From: Bacteroidota bacterium
GTDB lineage: Bacteria; Bacteroidota; Bacteroidia; Chitinophagales; Chitinophagaceae
Reading direction: 5' to 3'
NCBI GenBank assembly: GCA_023387985.1
Contig: JAEWHC010000001.1
Span: forward strand, 124,001 to 188,000
DNA: 64,000 nt
The position numbers and the translations under genes were made by a program. Shown piece after piece: positions 45,617 through 55,345 of this stretch (within the stretch, counting starts at the first letter, position 1; every line of letters starts with the position of its first letter). The notes under the pieces are model-generated. The model saw only the letters and a list, made by a program, of their open reading frames with translations, was not told where the DNA came from and ran no database searches.

Positions 45617-45966
45617 ATCAATTTTGAAACTTATGGAAATATTTAATCTTAAAGAAAACAAGGAACGATCCGGATACATCTCCTCATCTCATGGAATATT
45701 CGCACAGGCGCTTCGCAGGTAAGCGCGGTAAGACAGCATTATTTTGATTTTTTCATTCATGGTAGCTGCCAAAGATAATGCTTAGACCCTAATTACTAAT
45801 GGACCTGATGGATAATGTTGTTCCAGGCAACCTGCGTTCAGGTTTACAAAGGCATAAATAATAAAATAAATTTGAAAGGATGGAAAAAACGAGGTGAAGG
45901 ATTAAAATTGGCTGATTGTAAAACCTCTTCATTTTCATTTAAAAATGGCTGGATTTTTCATCTCTT
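45617..45966. other. intergenic region, no gene seen
   Basis: About 350 bases without a credible ORF. A perfect 6-bp hairpin GCGCTT/AAGCGC lies at about 45709-45727. It should contain the promoter of the saccharopine-dehydrogenase-like gene, but no exact -7 element was found. Confidence 0.4.
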
Positions 45967-47061
45967 TCAATTTGGCTTATAAAATTTCAGGCAAACCGGT
46001 GATGCGATCTGAAGCTCAAAACCAGTAGGTACCGGCATGCCATTTGCGCCTATCTTGAAAACAACGATATTGTTGCTGTTCTGGTTAGCGACCACCAGGT
46101 ATTTGCCTGATGGACTCAGGGTAAAATTCCGAGGTGTTTGTCCGCCGGTTGTCTGATGCCCTACCAACTCCAATTGTCCCCCATTCAGCACCTTGAAGGT
46201 TGATATATTATTCGCTTCAATGCGGTTGGAGCCATAAACGAATGAGCCGGAGGAATGAACATGGATATCAGCGCTCCCCGGCGATTTGCTGATGTCATCA
46301 GCCAATATGGTCTGTAAGGGTCTCATTGCCCCCCGCCTGAATTGAAGTGCGGTCACTGTTCCGCTAAGTTCTTCCATTACATAAAGCACGCGTGCATTGG
46401 GGTGAAATGCGGTATGCCTCGGTCCGGAGCCAGGTTTTGCAGCATATATTTTTGCACGTTTTTCCTGCAATGGCCTTGAGCGGCTTGCCCGAAAGGGATA
46501 AGCGACCACTTCATCCGTTCCCAGGTCGGCCACCACAACGTATTTTTCATCCGGTGAAAAAATGGCCGAATGGGCGTGTGGCGCCTTTTGCCTGCCCGAA
46601 TTCACGCTACTGCCGCTACGCTGAATGTGCTGTAAGGCTTCGGATAACCTGCCCGAAGAATCCATACGATAAACCGTAACAGATCCACCGGAGTAGTTGG
46701 CCACAACCACAACATTTCCGGCCTTGTTTATACTCACGTAACAAGGATGCGCTCCCCTGGTATCCTGGCTGCTGATCTCCGTCCATTTTCCGTTTTGAGA
46801 AAGTCCGTAACTGGTTAAACGACCCGGATCATTTTCATTTACCGCAACCATTATTTTTCCATTGGGATGGATGGCGAGATATGAAGGATTTGAAGACTGA
46901 ACTGAGTCGAGCACAGCCAATTCGCCATTCAATTCATTAAAAGAAAGCTGGTAAATGCCATAGCTCCCCGACCTCGTGTAAGTGCCCACCATGACCTGGA
47001 AATTTTGTGCCATGGCGACAAGTGAAAACAGGATGGAAACGCCCAGAAAAATGGATCTCAT
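45967..47061 (-). CDS. lactonase-family beta-propeller protein
   Basis: A 364-residue secreted protein (signal cut after AMAQ) of the seven-bladed propeller family of 6-phosphogluconolactonase (Pgl/YbhE type). Repeated blades show PSYLAIHPNGKIMVAVNE, HPCYVSINKAGNVVVVANY, PHAHSAIFSPDEKYVVVADL, GPRHTAFHPNARVLYVMEE and TPRNFTLSPSGKYLVVANQ. The signal peptide means it acts outside the cytoplasm, so the sugar-phosphate reaction is doubtful and another lactone is more likely. A -7-like box (TACCTTTA on the minus strand, 47083-47090) lies 21 nt upstream. Confidence 0.9.
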   Translation of the reverse strand: MRSIFLGVSILFSLVAMAQNFQVMVGTYTRSGSYGIYQLSFNELNGELAVLDSVQSSNPSYLAIHPNGKIMVAVNENDPGRLTSYGLSQNGKWTEISSQDTRGAHPCYVSINKAGNVVVVANYSGGSVTVYRMDSSGRLSEALQHIQRSGSSVNSGRQKAPHAHSAIFSPDEKYVVVADLGTDEVVAYPFRASRSRPLQEKRAKIYAAKPGSGPRHTAFHPNARVLYVMEELSGTVTALQFRRGAMRPLQTILADDISKSPGSADIHVHSSGSFVYGSNRIEANNISTFKVLNGGQLELVGHQTTGGQTPRNFTLSPSGKYLVVANQNSNNIVVFKIGANGMPVPTGFELQIASPVCLKFYKPN

Positions 47062-47131
47062 TTTATAAAAAATTAACAGCGATAAAGGTAGTCCGAAATA
47101 GAATCTGAACCTTCTGAATTATCTTAGGCCG

Positions 47132-47830
47132 GTGTCAACATCCAAAACCTTTGCATCGCAGGTACTGCCTTATTTGCTGACCCTCAAACCGCAACCCAAC
47201 CTGCCTATAGGTTACGGGGTTTTCAATCCTTTAAATGAGAACCCTGAAGTCGGCAGGATTATGCGGTCATTTTATGAAAAATATTATGGCGATTGCCACA
47301 AGCGGAAGCTCATACTCGGCATCAATCCCGGTCGGCATGGGGCAGGCGTAACGGGTATTCCGTTTACAGATACCAAAAGACTGAACGATGTACTGGGAAT
47401 TTCTGCAACGGATGTACATAGCCATGAAGTATCTGCCGTATTTGTATATGACCTCATAGCCGCCTATGGCGGGCCGGAAGCGTTTTATGGCGATTATTTT
47501 ATTCATTCTTTATTTCCACTCGCATTAATCCAAAACAAAAACGGCAAACCGGTTAATGCGAATTATTATGATTCATCAGAATTATTTCAAGCTACGCGTC
47601 AGGATATAATTCAACATCTTGAAATCCTCAGGAAGCTGCCGGTCGATCTGAATAACGTATTTGTATTGGGGAAAAAGAATGCCGGCTTTCTTGACAAAAT
47701 AAATACGGAGATACAATTTACCGGAAACATTACCGTGCTGGAGCATCCCCGGTACATACAACAATACAAAAAACCGATCAGCCAGGAATACATTGATAAA
47801 TTTTTAAAGTTGCTGACAACCGGGAATTAG
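47132..47830 (+). CDS. uracil-DNA glycosylase-like protein (SMUG2/DUF4918)
   Basis: A 232-residue protein of the uracil-DNA glycosylase superfamily. The active-site loop LGINPGRHGAGVTGIPFTD and the second motif LEHPRYIQQY match the SMUG2-like (DUF4918) group. It would remove damaged or deaminated bases from DNA. The start is GTG at 47132. A -7-like box (TATCTTAG, 47120-47127) ends only 4 nt before it, so the mRNA is probably leaderless. It is divergent from the lactonase gene. Confidence 0.88.
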   Translation: MSTSKTFASQVLPYLLTLKPQPNLPIGYGVFNPLNENPEVGRIMRSFYEKYYGDCHKRKLILGINPGRHGAGVTGIPFTDTKRLNDVLGISATDVHSHEVSAVFVYDLIAAYGGPEAFYGDYFIHSLFPLALIQNKNGKPVNANYYDSSELFQATRQDIIQHLEILRKLPVDLNNVFVLGKKNAGFLDKINTEIQFTGNITVLEHPRYIQQYKKPISQEYIDKFLKLLTTGN

Positions 47831-48010
47831 AAATCCGGATTGCTTTGGGATTGATATTTTAGGAAGGCGCTCAAAGGATAAAATTTGGGTTCAAAATTAT
47901 TTCGATAAAATTATTTCCCTGAACCGATTGTTCCAGTATAAAAAAAGAGGACAATGCTTGTTTTTGTTATATCCCTGTTAACCTTACCAACAGGAAATTT
48001 CGTCATGGCA

Positions 48011-48018
48011 TAATTTTG
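48011..48018 (+). promoter_or_regulatory. promoter -7 element of the SulP gene
   Basis: TAATTTTG, an exact match, 23 nt before the GTG at 48042. A perfect 6-bp hairpin CCTGTT/AACAGG lies just upstream (about 47974-47994). Confidence 0.55.
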
Positions 48019-48041
48019 CAGCGCGAATTCCTTGGTGAAAC

Positions 48042-49592
48042 GTGAGAAGAACATTTAAGTATTACAGGATAATGTGGCTGAGGCATGACCTTGCAGCCGG
48101 ACTTTCAGTTTTTTTAGTCGCACTACCACTATGTTTAGGCATTGCCCTGGCTTCCGGAGCCCCGCTTTATGCCGGCTTGCTGTCGGGCATCATTGGCGGG
48201 CTGGTGGTTGCTTCCATCAGTGGTTCTCCTTTGGCCGTTTCCGGTCCGGCGGCAGGACTGACAACTCTTGTTGCAGCTTCCATACTCGCATTTGGTGACT
48301 ACCGCGTTTTTCTCCTCACTATTGTTGTGGCCGGGCTTTTCCAGCTTTTGCTGGGCATTCTCAAAATGGGCGCTATCGCCAATTTCTTCCCTTCCTCGGT
48401 TATCAAAGGAATGCTTGCCGCCATTGGCATCATACTCATTTCCAAACAAATCCCCCTTGCATTGGGATACGATCAGCCTGATTTCTGGACAAGCGGATTT
48501 TTGGATCTCTTCTCCTCCGCCAATTTCCTGGGAAATCTCAATGAGTTTTCTCACCACGTTACGCTTACGTCGGTGATTATCACCGTTTGCTCATTGGCTG
48601 CCATGCTGATGGTGCAGTATTCAACATCCGATTCCATTAAAAAGGTTCCGGCCCCGTTGCTGGCGGTCCTGGTTGGAATAGTCCTGAATTATTTATTTGC
48701 ATTCATCACCCCCGAGCTGGCATTAAAACAAACTCAACTGGTAAACATTCCGGCTAATATTTTTTCCAATATCCGGTTGCCGGATTTCTCCATGCTTTTC
48801 AGCAACATCCAGATTTGGAAAGACGGGTTGATCATTGGATTGCTGGCAACACTCGAAACACTGCTATGTATAGAGGCCATTGATAAACTTGACCGGCATA
48901 ACCGCATTACACCGGTGAACCGCGAATTGGTAGCGCAGGGTTTCGGCAATATGGTTTGCGGGTTGCTTGGTGCAATTCCCCTGACGGCAGTGGTCGTGCG
49001 GGGCGCAGCCAACGTGGATGCCGGTGGGCGTACCAAATTTTCGGCAATCACCCACGGTGCATTTTTATTGCTCGCGGTGTTGTTCATACCCTTTGCCCTG
49101 AATAAAATTCCTTATGCTTCTTTAGCCGCTATTCTTTTGGTAACAGGTTATAACCTTACCAAACCCAAATTGTACAGGAATATGTGGCACCTAAAATGGA
49201 AACAGTTTTTGCCCTTTCTTTTTACCATCGCAGTCATCCTGATGACAGATCTGCTTATCGGGGTGAGCATTGGACTGCTGGTTTCCATTTACTTTATCAT
49301 TCAGAACAATTTTAAAGCCGAATATAAAGTCACAAAAACCAAACATTTAGGAATTGAATCTGAACTGATTAAACTAAACAGTAACGTAACGTTTCTGAAC
49401 AAGGTAAAACTCAAAAAAGCGCTTGACGACATCCCCGAATATTCTGTACTTACCATAGATGGAAGCGAATGTTATTTCATCGATTACGATATCCTGGAGG
49501 TCATCAGCGAATTTGAGGCAAAAGCCAAAGACCGCCATATTGAGCTGCACCTCATCGGCATTGAAAAAGTAAGTGTCACCTCCGTACACTAA
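48042..49592 (+). CDS. SulP family inorganic anion transporter
   Basis: A 516-residue membrane transporter. The start is GTG 48042 or the internal ATG 48072. The membrane part (to about residue 420) opens with LAAGLSVFLVALPLCLGIALASGAPLYAGL, given here in pieces, and contains the SGSPLAVSGPAAG stretch typical of SulP and the VDAGGRTKFSAITHG signature. The C-terminus carries a shortened STAS-like domain (SVLTIDGSECYFIDYDILEVI). Members carry sulfate, bicarbonate or other anions, and no sulfate genes lie nearby, so the ion is open. It ends 15 nt before rmuC, tail to tail. Confidence 0.92.
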   Translation: MRRTFKYYRIMWLRHDLAAGLSVFLVALPLCLGIALASGAPLYAGLLSGIIGGLVVASISGSPLAVSGPAAGLTTLVAASILAFGDYRVFLLTIVVAGLFQLLLGILKMGAIANFFPSSVIKGMLAAIGIILISKQIPLALGYDQPDFWTSGFLDLFSSANFLGNLNEFSHHVTLTSVIITVCSLAAMLMVQYSTSDSIKKVPAPLLAVLVGIVLNYLFAFITPELALKQTQLVNIPANIFSNIRLPDFSMLFSNIQIWKDGLIIGLLATLETLLCIEAIDKLDRHNRITPVNRELVAQGFGNMVCGLLGAIPLTAVVVRGAANVDAGGRTKFSAITHGAFLLLAVLFIPFALNKIPYASLAAILLVTGYNLTKPKLYRNMWHLKWKQFLPFLFTIAVILMTDLLIGVSIGLLVSIYFIIQNNFKAEYKVTKTKHLGIESELIKLNSNVTFLNKVKLKKALDDIPEYSVLTIDGSECYFIDYDILEVISEFEAKAKDRHIELHLIGIEKVSVTSVH

Positions 49593-49607
49593 CGGAAGCA
49601 TAAATCA

Positions 49608-51200
49608 CTATTCCGGTTCACCGCCATCATCTCCGGGCAGTAAGAGTTCGGGCAACTGGCCTTCTGCCGCAGGCAGGCTTTCCACTTTCCGCAAGGTGCG
49701 CTGAATAGCCCGCGTTCGTGGCCCCACAACATTATCCAGTTGGCCAAGGCCGGTTTGAATATTCTTTTGTGCTTTTTCCAGGAGACCGCCAAAATTTTCA
49801 AATTCCTTTTTGATATTGGCAAGTACTTCCCAAACCTCGCTACTGCGTTTTTGGATGGAAAGCGTGCGGAAACCCATTTGCAGGCTATTGAGGATGGCCG
49901 TCAGCGTTGTAGGGCCGGCAACGGTTATATTAAATTCCTGCCGCAGTTGATCCATCAATGCGCTTCGTCGGATCACTTCAGCATAAATGCTTTCAAATGG
50001 TAAAAACAAAATGGCAAAATCCGTGGTATTTGGCGGGTCAATGTATTTATCCCGAACATCCCTGGCCATTTTTTTCATCGTATTTTCCAGGTTGCGCGAA
50101 GCTGTTTCAATATCATCCGGAACCGCGTTTTCATAAGCATTGATCAAATGCTCGTAGGCATCTTTAGGAAACTTCGCGTCAATCGGCAGGTAGACCACGC
50201 TATTTTCATCGCCCGATTTTCCCGGCAGGCGGATAGCGAATTCAACCCGTTCTGTTGAATTGCGTTTGGTTTTCACATTGGCTTCGTATTGCATGGGCGC
50301 AAGAATCTGTTCGAGCAGCATGGCCAGCTGCACCTCGCCCACCCCGCCACGAAGTTTCACATTACTCAAAACTTTTTTCAACCCGCCGACATCGCTGGCG
50401 ATGCTTTGCATTTCGCCCAGGCCTTTTTGCACACTTTCCAGTTGTTTGCCTACTATTTCAAATGATTGGCCAAGGCGTTCACTTAAAGTCTTTTGAAGCT
50501 TTTCATCTACGGTCTGCCGCATTTCCTCCAACTTTTTTTCGGTGCCGGTTATCAACTGCACTTGTTTTTCCTCGAGCTGCTGAAATTTTTCCTTCTGCAG
50601 ATTCTTGAATGCTTCCACGTTTTGTGTAAATGATTTTTCAAAACCCGAGAACGATTCCTGCAGAATGGTGCGGTTGGTCTTGTTTTCCCGCCCTACCAGT
50701 TCAAATATCTTCAACAGGCTGCTTTCAAATTCCTTCGCCAGTTTATCCATTTGCTGATGCGTTGCCAGTGCTTCTTTGCTTTGGAGTGTGGAAAAATCAT
50801 CAAACTTATTTTTCAGGTCATGCGAAAATTCGCGCCAGCGGGCAATCAGCCATTCACGCTCATCTTTAGCGGTTTGCTGGTTTTGCAGCCGCGATTCTGC
50901 AATTTCCTTTTCAATGGAGCCCATCAGGTCTTTTTCAAACTGATCATTTTGCTGAACCATCCGGTCCAGGGCCAATTGCAATTCATTCCTGTTCTGGGAG
51001 AGTGCGGCTTGCAATTCCTCGCGATTCGTACGGAATTCCTGGCGCATGTTTTCCTCCAACACCCGCAACGTACGGTCTGATTCATTGAGCTTGCCAATCA
51101 CTTCATTGCCCAGACTTTTTCGTGTTAGCAAAAGGATTAGCAACAGAATGGCAATGGCGATTAGCCCAATCATTATATAAAGCAAAACATCTAAAGGCAT
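49608..51200 (-). CDS. rmuC: DNA recombination protein RmuC
   Basis: A 530-residue protein. ATG 51200 is preferred and is followed at once by a membrane helix (MIGLIAIAILLLILLL); ATG 51248 is also possible. A long coiled coil spans about residues 40-270, rich in Glu, Gln and Lys (TDEKLQKTLSERLG-type heptads). The RmuC nuclease-like domain follows, with GGVGEVQLAMLLEQIL, VYLPIDAKFP and FLPFESIYAEV. RmuC limits rearrangements at repeats; the mechanism is unclear. It is divergent from the DUF4112 gene. Confidence 0.94.
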   Translation of the reverse strand: MPLDVLLYIMIGLIAIAILLLILLLTRKSLGNEVIGKLNESDRTLRVLEENMRQEFRTNREELQAALSQNRNELQLALDRMVQQNDQFEKDLMGSIEKEIAESRLQNQQTAKDEREWLIARWREFSHDLKNKFDDFSTLQSKEALATHQQMDKLAKEFESSLLKIFELVGRENKTNRTILQESFSGFEKSFTQNVEAFKNLQKEKFQQLEEKQVQLITGTEKKLEEMRQTVDEKLQKTLSERLGQSFEIVGKQLESVQKGLGEMQSIASDVGGLKKVLSNVKLRGGVGEVQLAMLLEQILAPMQYEANVKTKRNSTERVEFAIRLPGKSGDENSVVYLPIDAKFPKDAYEHLINAYENAVPDDIETASRNLENTMKKMARDVRDKYIDPPNTTDFAILFLPFESIYAEVIRRSALMDQLRQEFNITVAGPTTLTAILNSLQMGFRTLSIQKRSSEVWEVLANIKKEFENFGGLLEKAQKNIQTGLGQLDNVVGPRTRAIQRTLRKVESLPAAEGQLPELLLPGDDGGEPE

Positions 51201-51305
51201 GAGCGTCGGTGGTTTTTCATTTAAACAAAACAACGAAACCTGCTTCATTAAATTGCCGCCGAGATTTCCACCGGTTTTGATATATTCGATACTTTAATTG
51301 CAATA

Positions 51306-51794
51306 ATGCCCCAAACCGAAAAATTCCCGGCGATGCCGGTAGAAGATCCCAGGCTGAATACCGTAAGGCGCATTTCCAGGTTGCTGGATGAAGAATTCGA
51401 GATTTTCGGCTTCCGTTTTGGTCTTGATCCACTGCTGGGCATGCTGCCTGTTGCCGGCGATATCGGCAGTTATGTAATCAGTATTGCACTCATCCTCACG
51501 ATGCTGAAACATGGGGTAAGTGGAAAAGTGGTGATGAAAATGGTTGGCAATGTAACGCTCGATGCACTCATTGGCACCATCCCTGTTCTGGGTTGGATTT
51601 TCGACTTCGCTTTTAAAGCCAATAAAAGAAATTTGCGCCTGCTCAATAATCATTACGCCTATGGAAAGGATGAAGGCGGGGCAATACCGTATATTCTATG
51701 GATCCTGGGGATCATGTTGCTTGTTTTGGTGCTTATTGTTTACCTGACGATCCGGTTCTTTGGCTGGCTGTCTCAGTATCTTCAACCCCTTTAA
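51306..51794 (+). CDS. DUF4112 domain-containing membrane protein
   Basis: A 162-residue protein. The DUF4112 signature is FRFGLDPLLGMLPVAGDIGS with following helices ISIALILTMLKHGV and TIPVLGWIFDFAFKANKRN. A C-terminal membrane helix lies at about 128-150. The function is unknown. It starts from ATG 51306, and the DctA-type gene begins 16 nt after its stop codon, so both may be one transcript. Confidence 0.88.
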   Translation: MPQTEKFPAMPVEDPRLNTVRRISRLLDEEFEIFGFRFGLDPLLGMLPVAGDIGSYVISIALILTMLKHGVSGKVVMKMVGNVTLDALIGTIPVLGWIFDFAFKANKRNLRLLNNHYAYGKDEGGAIPYILWILGIMLLVLVLIVYLTIRFFGWLSQYLQPL

Positions 51795-51810
51795 AACGGA
51801 TCCCCGAATA

Positions 51811-53079
51811 ATGAGCACAAGGCGAATACAGGTGAAAAGGTTGATGGGCGCCCTTTATTTCCAGGTAATCCTGGCCATTGTGGGCGGCGTTTTGCTCGGC
51901 CATTATTTTCCGGATTTTGGCGAAGGCATGAAGCCACTGGGAGATGGTTTTATCAAACTCATTAAATTGATCATTGCGCCGGTCATATTCATTACCGTTA
52001 CCCTGGGGATTGCCCACCTGAGTGAACTGCGCAGCCTTGGCAGGATCGCCCTCAAATCCATGGCTTATTTTCTTACTTTCAGTACGCTTGCCCTGGTTAT
52101 TGGTTTGGTGGTTGCCAATATCACGCATCCGGGCAAAGGGCTGAATATTGATCCTGCAACACTTTCCACTGAAGGTGTGGAAAATTATGCCACCGCGTCA
52201 CACGGCAATTCACTGAGTGAATTTTTGCTTGGCATTATTCCGGATACCCTGATGAGTCCTTTGGTGAACAACAATATTTTGCAAATCCTGTTCATTGCCA
52301 TTTTGATGGGCATTGCTTTGGTAAAAACACAAAAAGTAAGCAAACCGGTGCTGGATTTTTTCCAGGCGCTAACGGGGCCCATCTTTACGATTGTGCATAT
52401 GCTGATGAAACTCGCCCCGGTTGGCGCATTTGGCGCTATGGCCTTCACCATTGGCAAATACGGCATTTCATCTATAGGCAACTTGTTTTACCTCATCGTG
52501 GTATTCTATTTAACGGCTGCATTATTTATCGTTGTGGTTTTAGGAACAGTAGCCTGGTACAACGGCTTTTCCATTTTTAAGCTCATGGGTTATTTAAAAG
52601 ACGAGTTGTTGCTTGTTTTAGCCACAAGCAGCAGCGAAAGTGCTTTGCCCGCGCTGATGGAAAAAATGGAAAAAGCAGGATGCTCCAAAACGGTTGTGGG
52701 TCTCGTGGTACCAACGGGCTATTCCTTTAATCTTGACGGAACAAATATTTACATGACCCTGGCAGCCTTATTTATCGCGCAGGCCTGCAATATTGATCTA
52801 AGCCTTGAAAAGCAGATTTTATTGTTGCTGGTGGCAATGATCAGCTCAAAAGGTGCGGCGGGCGTTACAGGCGCCGGATTCATTACCCTGGCTGCCACCC
52901 TTGCCATTGTTCCTGAAGTTCCGGTGGCCGGGATGGCATTGATCCTCGGTATTGACAAGTTTATGAGTGAATGCCGTGCCCTGACCAATTTTATTGGAAA
53001 TGCTGTAGCTACGATCGTTGTGGCCAATTGGGAAAATGACCTTGACCGCGGAAAACTTAAAAAGATGATGGGAAGATGA
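51811..53079 (+). CDS. dicarboxylate/amino acid:cation symporter (DctA type)
   Basis: A 422-residue transporter of the DAACS family, start ATG 51811; the frame upstream to 51760 overlaps the DUF4112 gene. Typical signatures are the re-entrant loop ATSSSESALPALMEKM, PTGYSFNLDGTNIYMT and the ending SECRALTNFIGNAVATIVVA. It should couple uptake of C4-dicarboxylates or glutamate/aspartate to Na+ or H+. The substrate loop is closest to DctA. A terminator follows. Confidence 0.93.
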   Translation: MSTRRIQVKRLMGALYFQVILAIVGGVLLGHYFPDFGEGMKPLGDGFIKLIKLIIAPVIFITVTLGIAHLSELRSLGRIALKSMAYFLTFSTLALVIGLVVANITHPGKGLNIDPATLSTEGVENYATASHGNSLSEFLLGIIPDTLMSPLVNNNILQILFIAILMGIALVKTQKVSKPVLDFFQALTGPIFTIVHMLMKLAPVGAFGAMAFTIGKYGISSIGNLFYLIVVFYLTAALFIVVVLGTVAWYNGFSIFKLMGYLKDELLLVLATSSSESALPALMEKMEKAGCSKTVVGLVVPTGYSFNLDGTNIYMTLAALFIAQACNIDLSLEKQILLLLVAMISSKGAAGVTGAGFITLAATLAIVPEVPVAGMALILGIDKFMSECRALTNFIGNAVATIVVANWENDLDRGKLKKMMGR

Positions 53080-53110
53080 TCGAACAGCGCTGAGCAATGA
53101 ATAAAAAAGC

Positions 53111-53136
53111 ATACCGTGATACACCGTATTCTTTTT
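53111..53136 (+). terminator. terminator after the DctA-type gene
   Basis: ATACCGTG (53111-53118) pairs with CACCGTAT (53122-53129) except for one C-C mismatch, with an ATA loop and five Ts at 53132-53136. Confidence 0.65.
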
Positions 53137-53180
53137 GGTTTTCGGGCTGCTGCTGAATGCCTCAGGTATAGTCAGGTAAA

Positions 53181-53214
53181 TAAAAAGAGCAGAAAAACAT
53201 GATTTTCCTGCTCT
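53181..53214 (-). terminator. terminator of the universal stress protein genes
   Basis: AGAGCAG (53186-53192) pairs with CTGCTCT (53208-53214), extended inward by AAAA/TTTT past a 1-nt bulge. On the minus strand the stem is followed by a T run (from 53186 down to 53182), so it ends leftward transcripts. It lies about 140 nt past the USP stop codon. Confidence 0.65.
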
Positions 53215-53351
53215 CTGTTGCGAGCCAGTAGCCCAAGCTGATCAATCCACCTTAACCCTTAATTTTCGAATTCCAACACTTTGCCAAAAGGTAGAGCTAT
53301 ACTCCCGATCAATGCAAACCCTCAACATCCTCATTGGTTTTCACATCCTGG

Positions 53352-54218
53352 TTACACAAGAACAGGATGCGCAGGTATGGCAAGCAGCGGGATTTCCGTA
53401 TTGTAGCTCATGCGCTTGGTAAGGCTTGGATAGGATATCCTGTCCCAAAAATCCTGTTCATGCTGGTAGGTGATCATCACGAGCACATCTACCCCGTTCT
53501 GCTTAATGTAATGCTCAAGTGCTGTGTGCAGGTCCGTTTCGATGACCTGCATGGCCGCTGTGGTTTCATCCTGATAAGTTTGGCGCAACAGTTCACCGTA
53601 ACGGTTTATCTGCTCAATGGCATGCAAACGATCTTCTTCAATATAATGTTCATGCTTGTCGGCAAAAACTCCCACTTCAACTTTGGCTTTAAATTCGATG
53701 GCGAGCTCAAAGAGGTACTCCAGGATTGCCGGGTTTTCCTCGAGGTATTTTGTGGCAAGCAGAAACTTCTGGGGTTGTTCCCACCTGGCTTCGTGTGGAA
53801 TGACGAGGACAGGTACTTTGGTGCGGCCAATAACGTTGCCTGTATTGCTGCCCCATATCTTTTCACGAATACCACTCGCTCCAAGTGTCCCCATAATGAT
53901 CAGGTCAATATGATTTTGCTCCACAGCTTCTTTTATCGCATCCAGGAAGCGGCCCTTGATCAGCAGGGTTTTTACCTCCACACCCTGATAAAGCAAAACT
54001 GCATCTTTTAACTCATTCAATTTTTCCTCTGCCTTATTGGCAAGTGCCATTTTAAATTCGCGGTTCATACCCAGGAAATCGGTATAAAGGCTCGCTTCCG
54101 TTTCAATTGAATGCATGAGATACAATTCAGCAGGGGACATTTTAGAAGCCTCAATGGCGTAATTCAAGGCGTTTCTGGAAGTTTCAGAAAAATCAGTGGG
54201 AATCAGAATTCGTTTCAT
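53352..54218 (-). CDS. universal stress protein, two-domain
   Basis: A 288-residue tandem Usp protein, start ATG 54218 (KRILIPTDFSETSRNALNY). The first UspA domain ends with the ATP-binding pattern LIIMGTLGASG, then GSNTGNVIGRTKVPVLVIP. The second half (from about residue 150) is more divergent and lacks a clear G-2x-G-9x-G. Such proteins help survival under stress and bind ATP in many cases. It is in tandem with another Usp gene 57 nt upstream. Confidence 0.9.
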   Translation of the reverse strand: MKRILIPTDFSETSRNALNYAIEASKMSPAELYLMHSIETEASLYTDFLGMNREFKMALANKAEEKLNELKDAVLLYQGVEVKTLLIKGRFLDAIKEAVEQNHIDLIIMGTLGASGIREKIWGSNTGNVIGRTKVPVLVIPHEARWEQPQKFLLATKYLEENPAILEYLFELAIEFKAKVEVGVFADKHEHYIEEDRLHAIEQINRYGELLRQTYQDETTAAMQVIETDLHTALEHYIKQNGVDVLVMITYQHEQDFWDRISYPSLTKRMSYNTEIPLLAIPAHPVLV

Positions 54219-54275
54219 TTTTAAATACATTTTTTTCGTGTTTCAAATAGGACTTATCATTTTACTTGCATACGG

Positions 54276-55118
54276 CTATTTGTTGTGGGCAATGAACAAC
54301 GGGATTTGCAACTCACGCATCAGTACATCCGCCATGCTTTCCTTAAACCAACGGCTGATCTCGCTTCTGCGGTAGGCGCCCAACACCACAAGTTCAGTTC
54401 CATTGCCCTTGGTCAAAAACCGGAGGATCTGATCTTCGGCATTTCCTTTGCCCATTACAAATTTTGCTTTGGGATAATGCTGCTTGATAAAGCTCTTCAG
54501 CAATTGTTTATCGGGCACAAATACAGCTTCAGCTTTGGGCTCGTTGATGGTGAGTACCTCTACCGGTATTACCGGGGATTTCTGGAAAAGGTAACTATAC
54601 ATTTTGGCGGCATATACCGAAGACGGCCCGCCATCATAAAGAAAAATGGCTTTCTCAATTGGCCTGTAGAAATTGGGCACTACAATTACCGGGCATTGAA
54701 CATCGGCAAGCAGATCACGCATGAACCTTGTGGGCGCCTTCTCTTTGTACTTGGTAAATGTTTCGGCATTGCTGATGATCATTACATCCGTAAAAATACT
54801 CTGATGTTTCAGGTCATTGATAGCGATGCCTTCCGTACGATGAACGGTAAAGTCCACCCCTTTGGCCTTGCAGGTTTTTTCAAACAGCTCTACAGCGGCA
54901 TCCCGTTTTTGCTTGTCTTTTTCATCGAGTAATTCCAGCTTCTTGCTGTAATCCTTATACTCCTTCACCACTTTAGCCATGTTATAGCTACGGTACACAA
55001 AATCGTCAAGAAAAATTCCGGTCAATTGTGCATGCGCTTCCTTGGCAATGGAAATGGAAAAGTCGAGAGTGGCTTTCGAAAACCTTAAACCGTCAAATAC
55101 TGCACCTACTTTTTTCAT
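54276..55118 (-). CDS. universal stress protein, two-domain
   Basis: A 280-residue tandem Usp protein, start ATG 55118 (MKKVGAVFDGLRFSKATLD). A TTG at 55127 is less likely. The second domain carries ELVVLGAYRRSEISRWF and the final ADVLMRELQIPLFIAHNK. The usual glycine-rich ATP loop is altered (GAYRRSEIS), so ATP binding is uncertain. It is the first of the Usp pair, probably co-transcribed with the gene that follows on the minus strand. The two are not close duplicates. Confidence 0.88.
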   Translation of the reverse strand: MKKVGAVFDGLRFSKATLDFSISIAKEAHAQLTGIFLDDFVYRSYNMAKVVKEYKDYSKKLELLDEKDKQKRDAAVELFEKTCKAKGVDFTVHRTEGIAINDLKHQSIFTDVMIISNAETFTKYKEKAPTRFMRDLLADVQCPVIVVPNFYRPIEKAIFLYDGGPSSVYAAKMYSYLFQKSPVIPVEVLTINEPKAEAVFVPDKQLLKSFIKQHYPKAKFVMGKGNAEDQILRFLTKGNGTELVVLGAYRRSEISRWFKESMADVLMRELQIPLFIAHNK

Positions 55119-55337
55119 AATGTTCAATATTTTGGTCGGCCTCTTATAAATCCGCCGGTTTCATCATTTCAGGCCTATTGCCTCAAAGTTCCTGAATTTA
55201 AAATGGAAATAGGATGATATTCCTCACAATATTTGAAATGCCGGGTTACGCATAATGCAGAAAAAATGAATTCACATTTTTCCTGCTTTTCATACCATTT
55301 GCCGAAACAATTGAAAATTGCTGAATGGTGAGATGAA

Positions 55338-55345
55338 TATCTTTG
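55338..55345 (+). promoter_or_regulatory. promoter with -7 element next to the start codon
   Basis: TATCTTTG, an exact match, ends 4 nt before the ATG at 55350. A TTG at 55318-55320 lies 17 nt upstream of the box, fitting the -33 element. The mRNA would be leaderless. Confidence 0.7.

Noticed and set aside
53334..54932. Plus-strand ORFs of 225 and 215 codons opposite the two universal stress protein genes
   Set aside because: The minus strand carries clear Usp proteins; the antisense frames have no recognisable domains and arise from codon bias.
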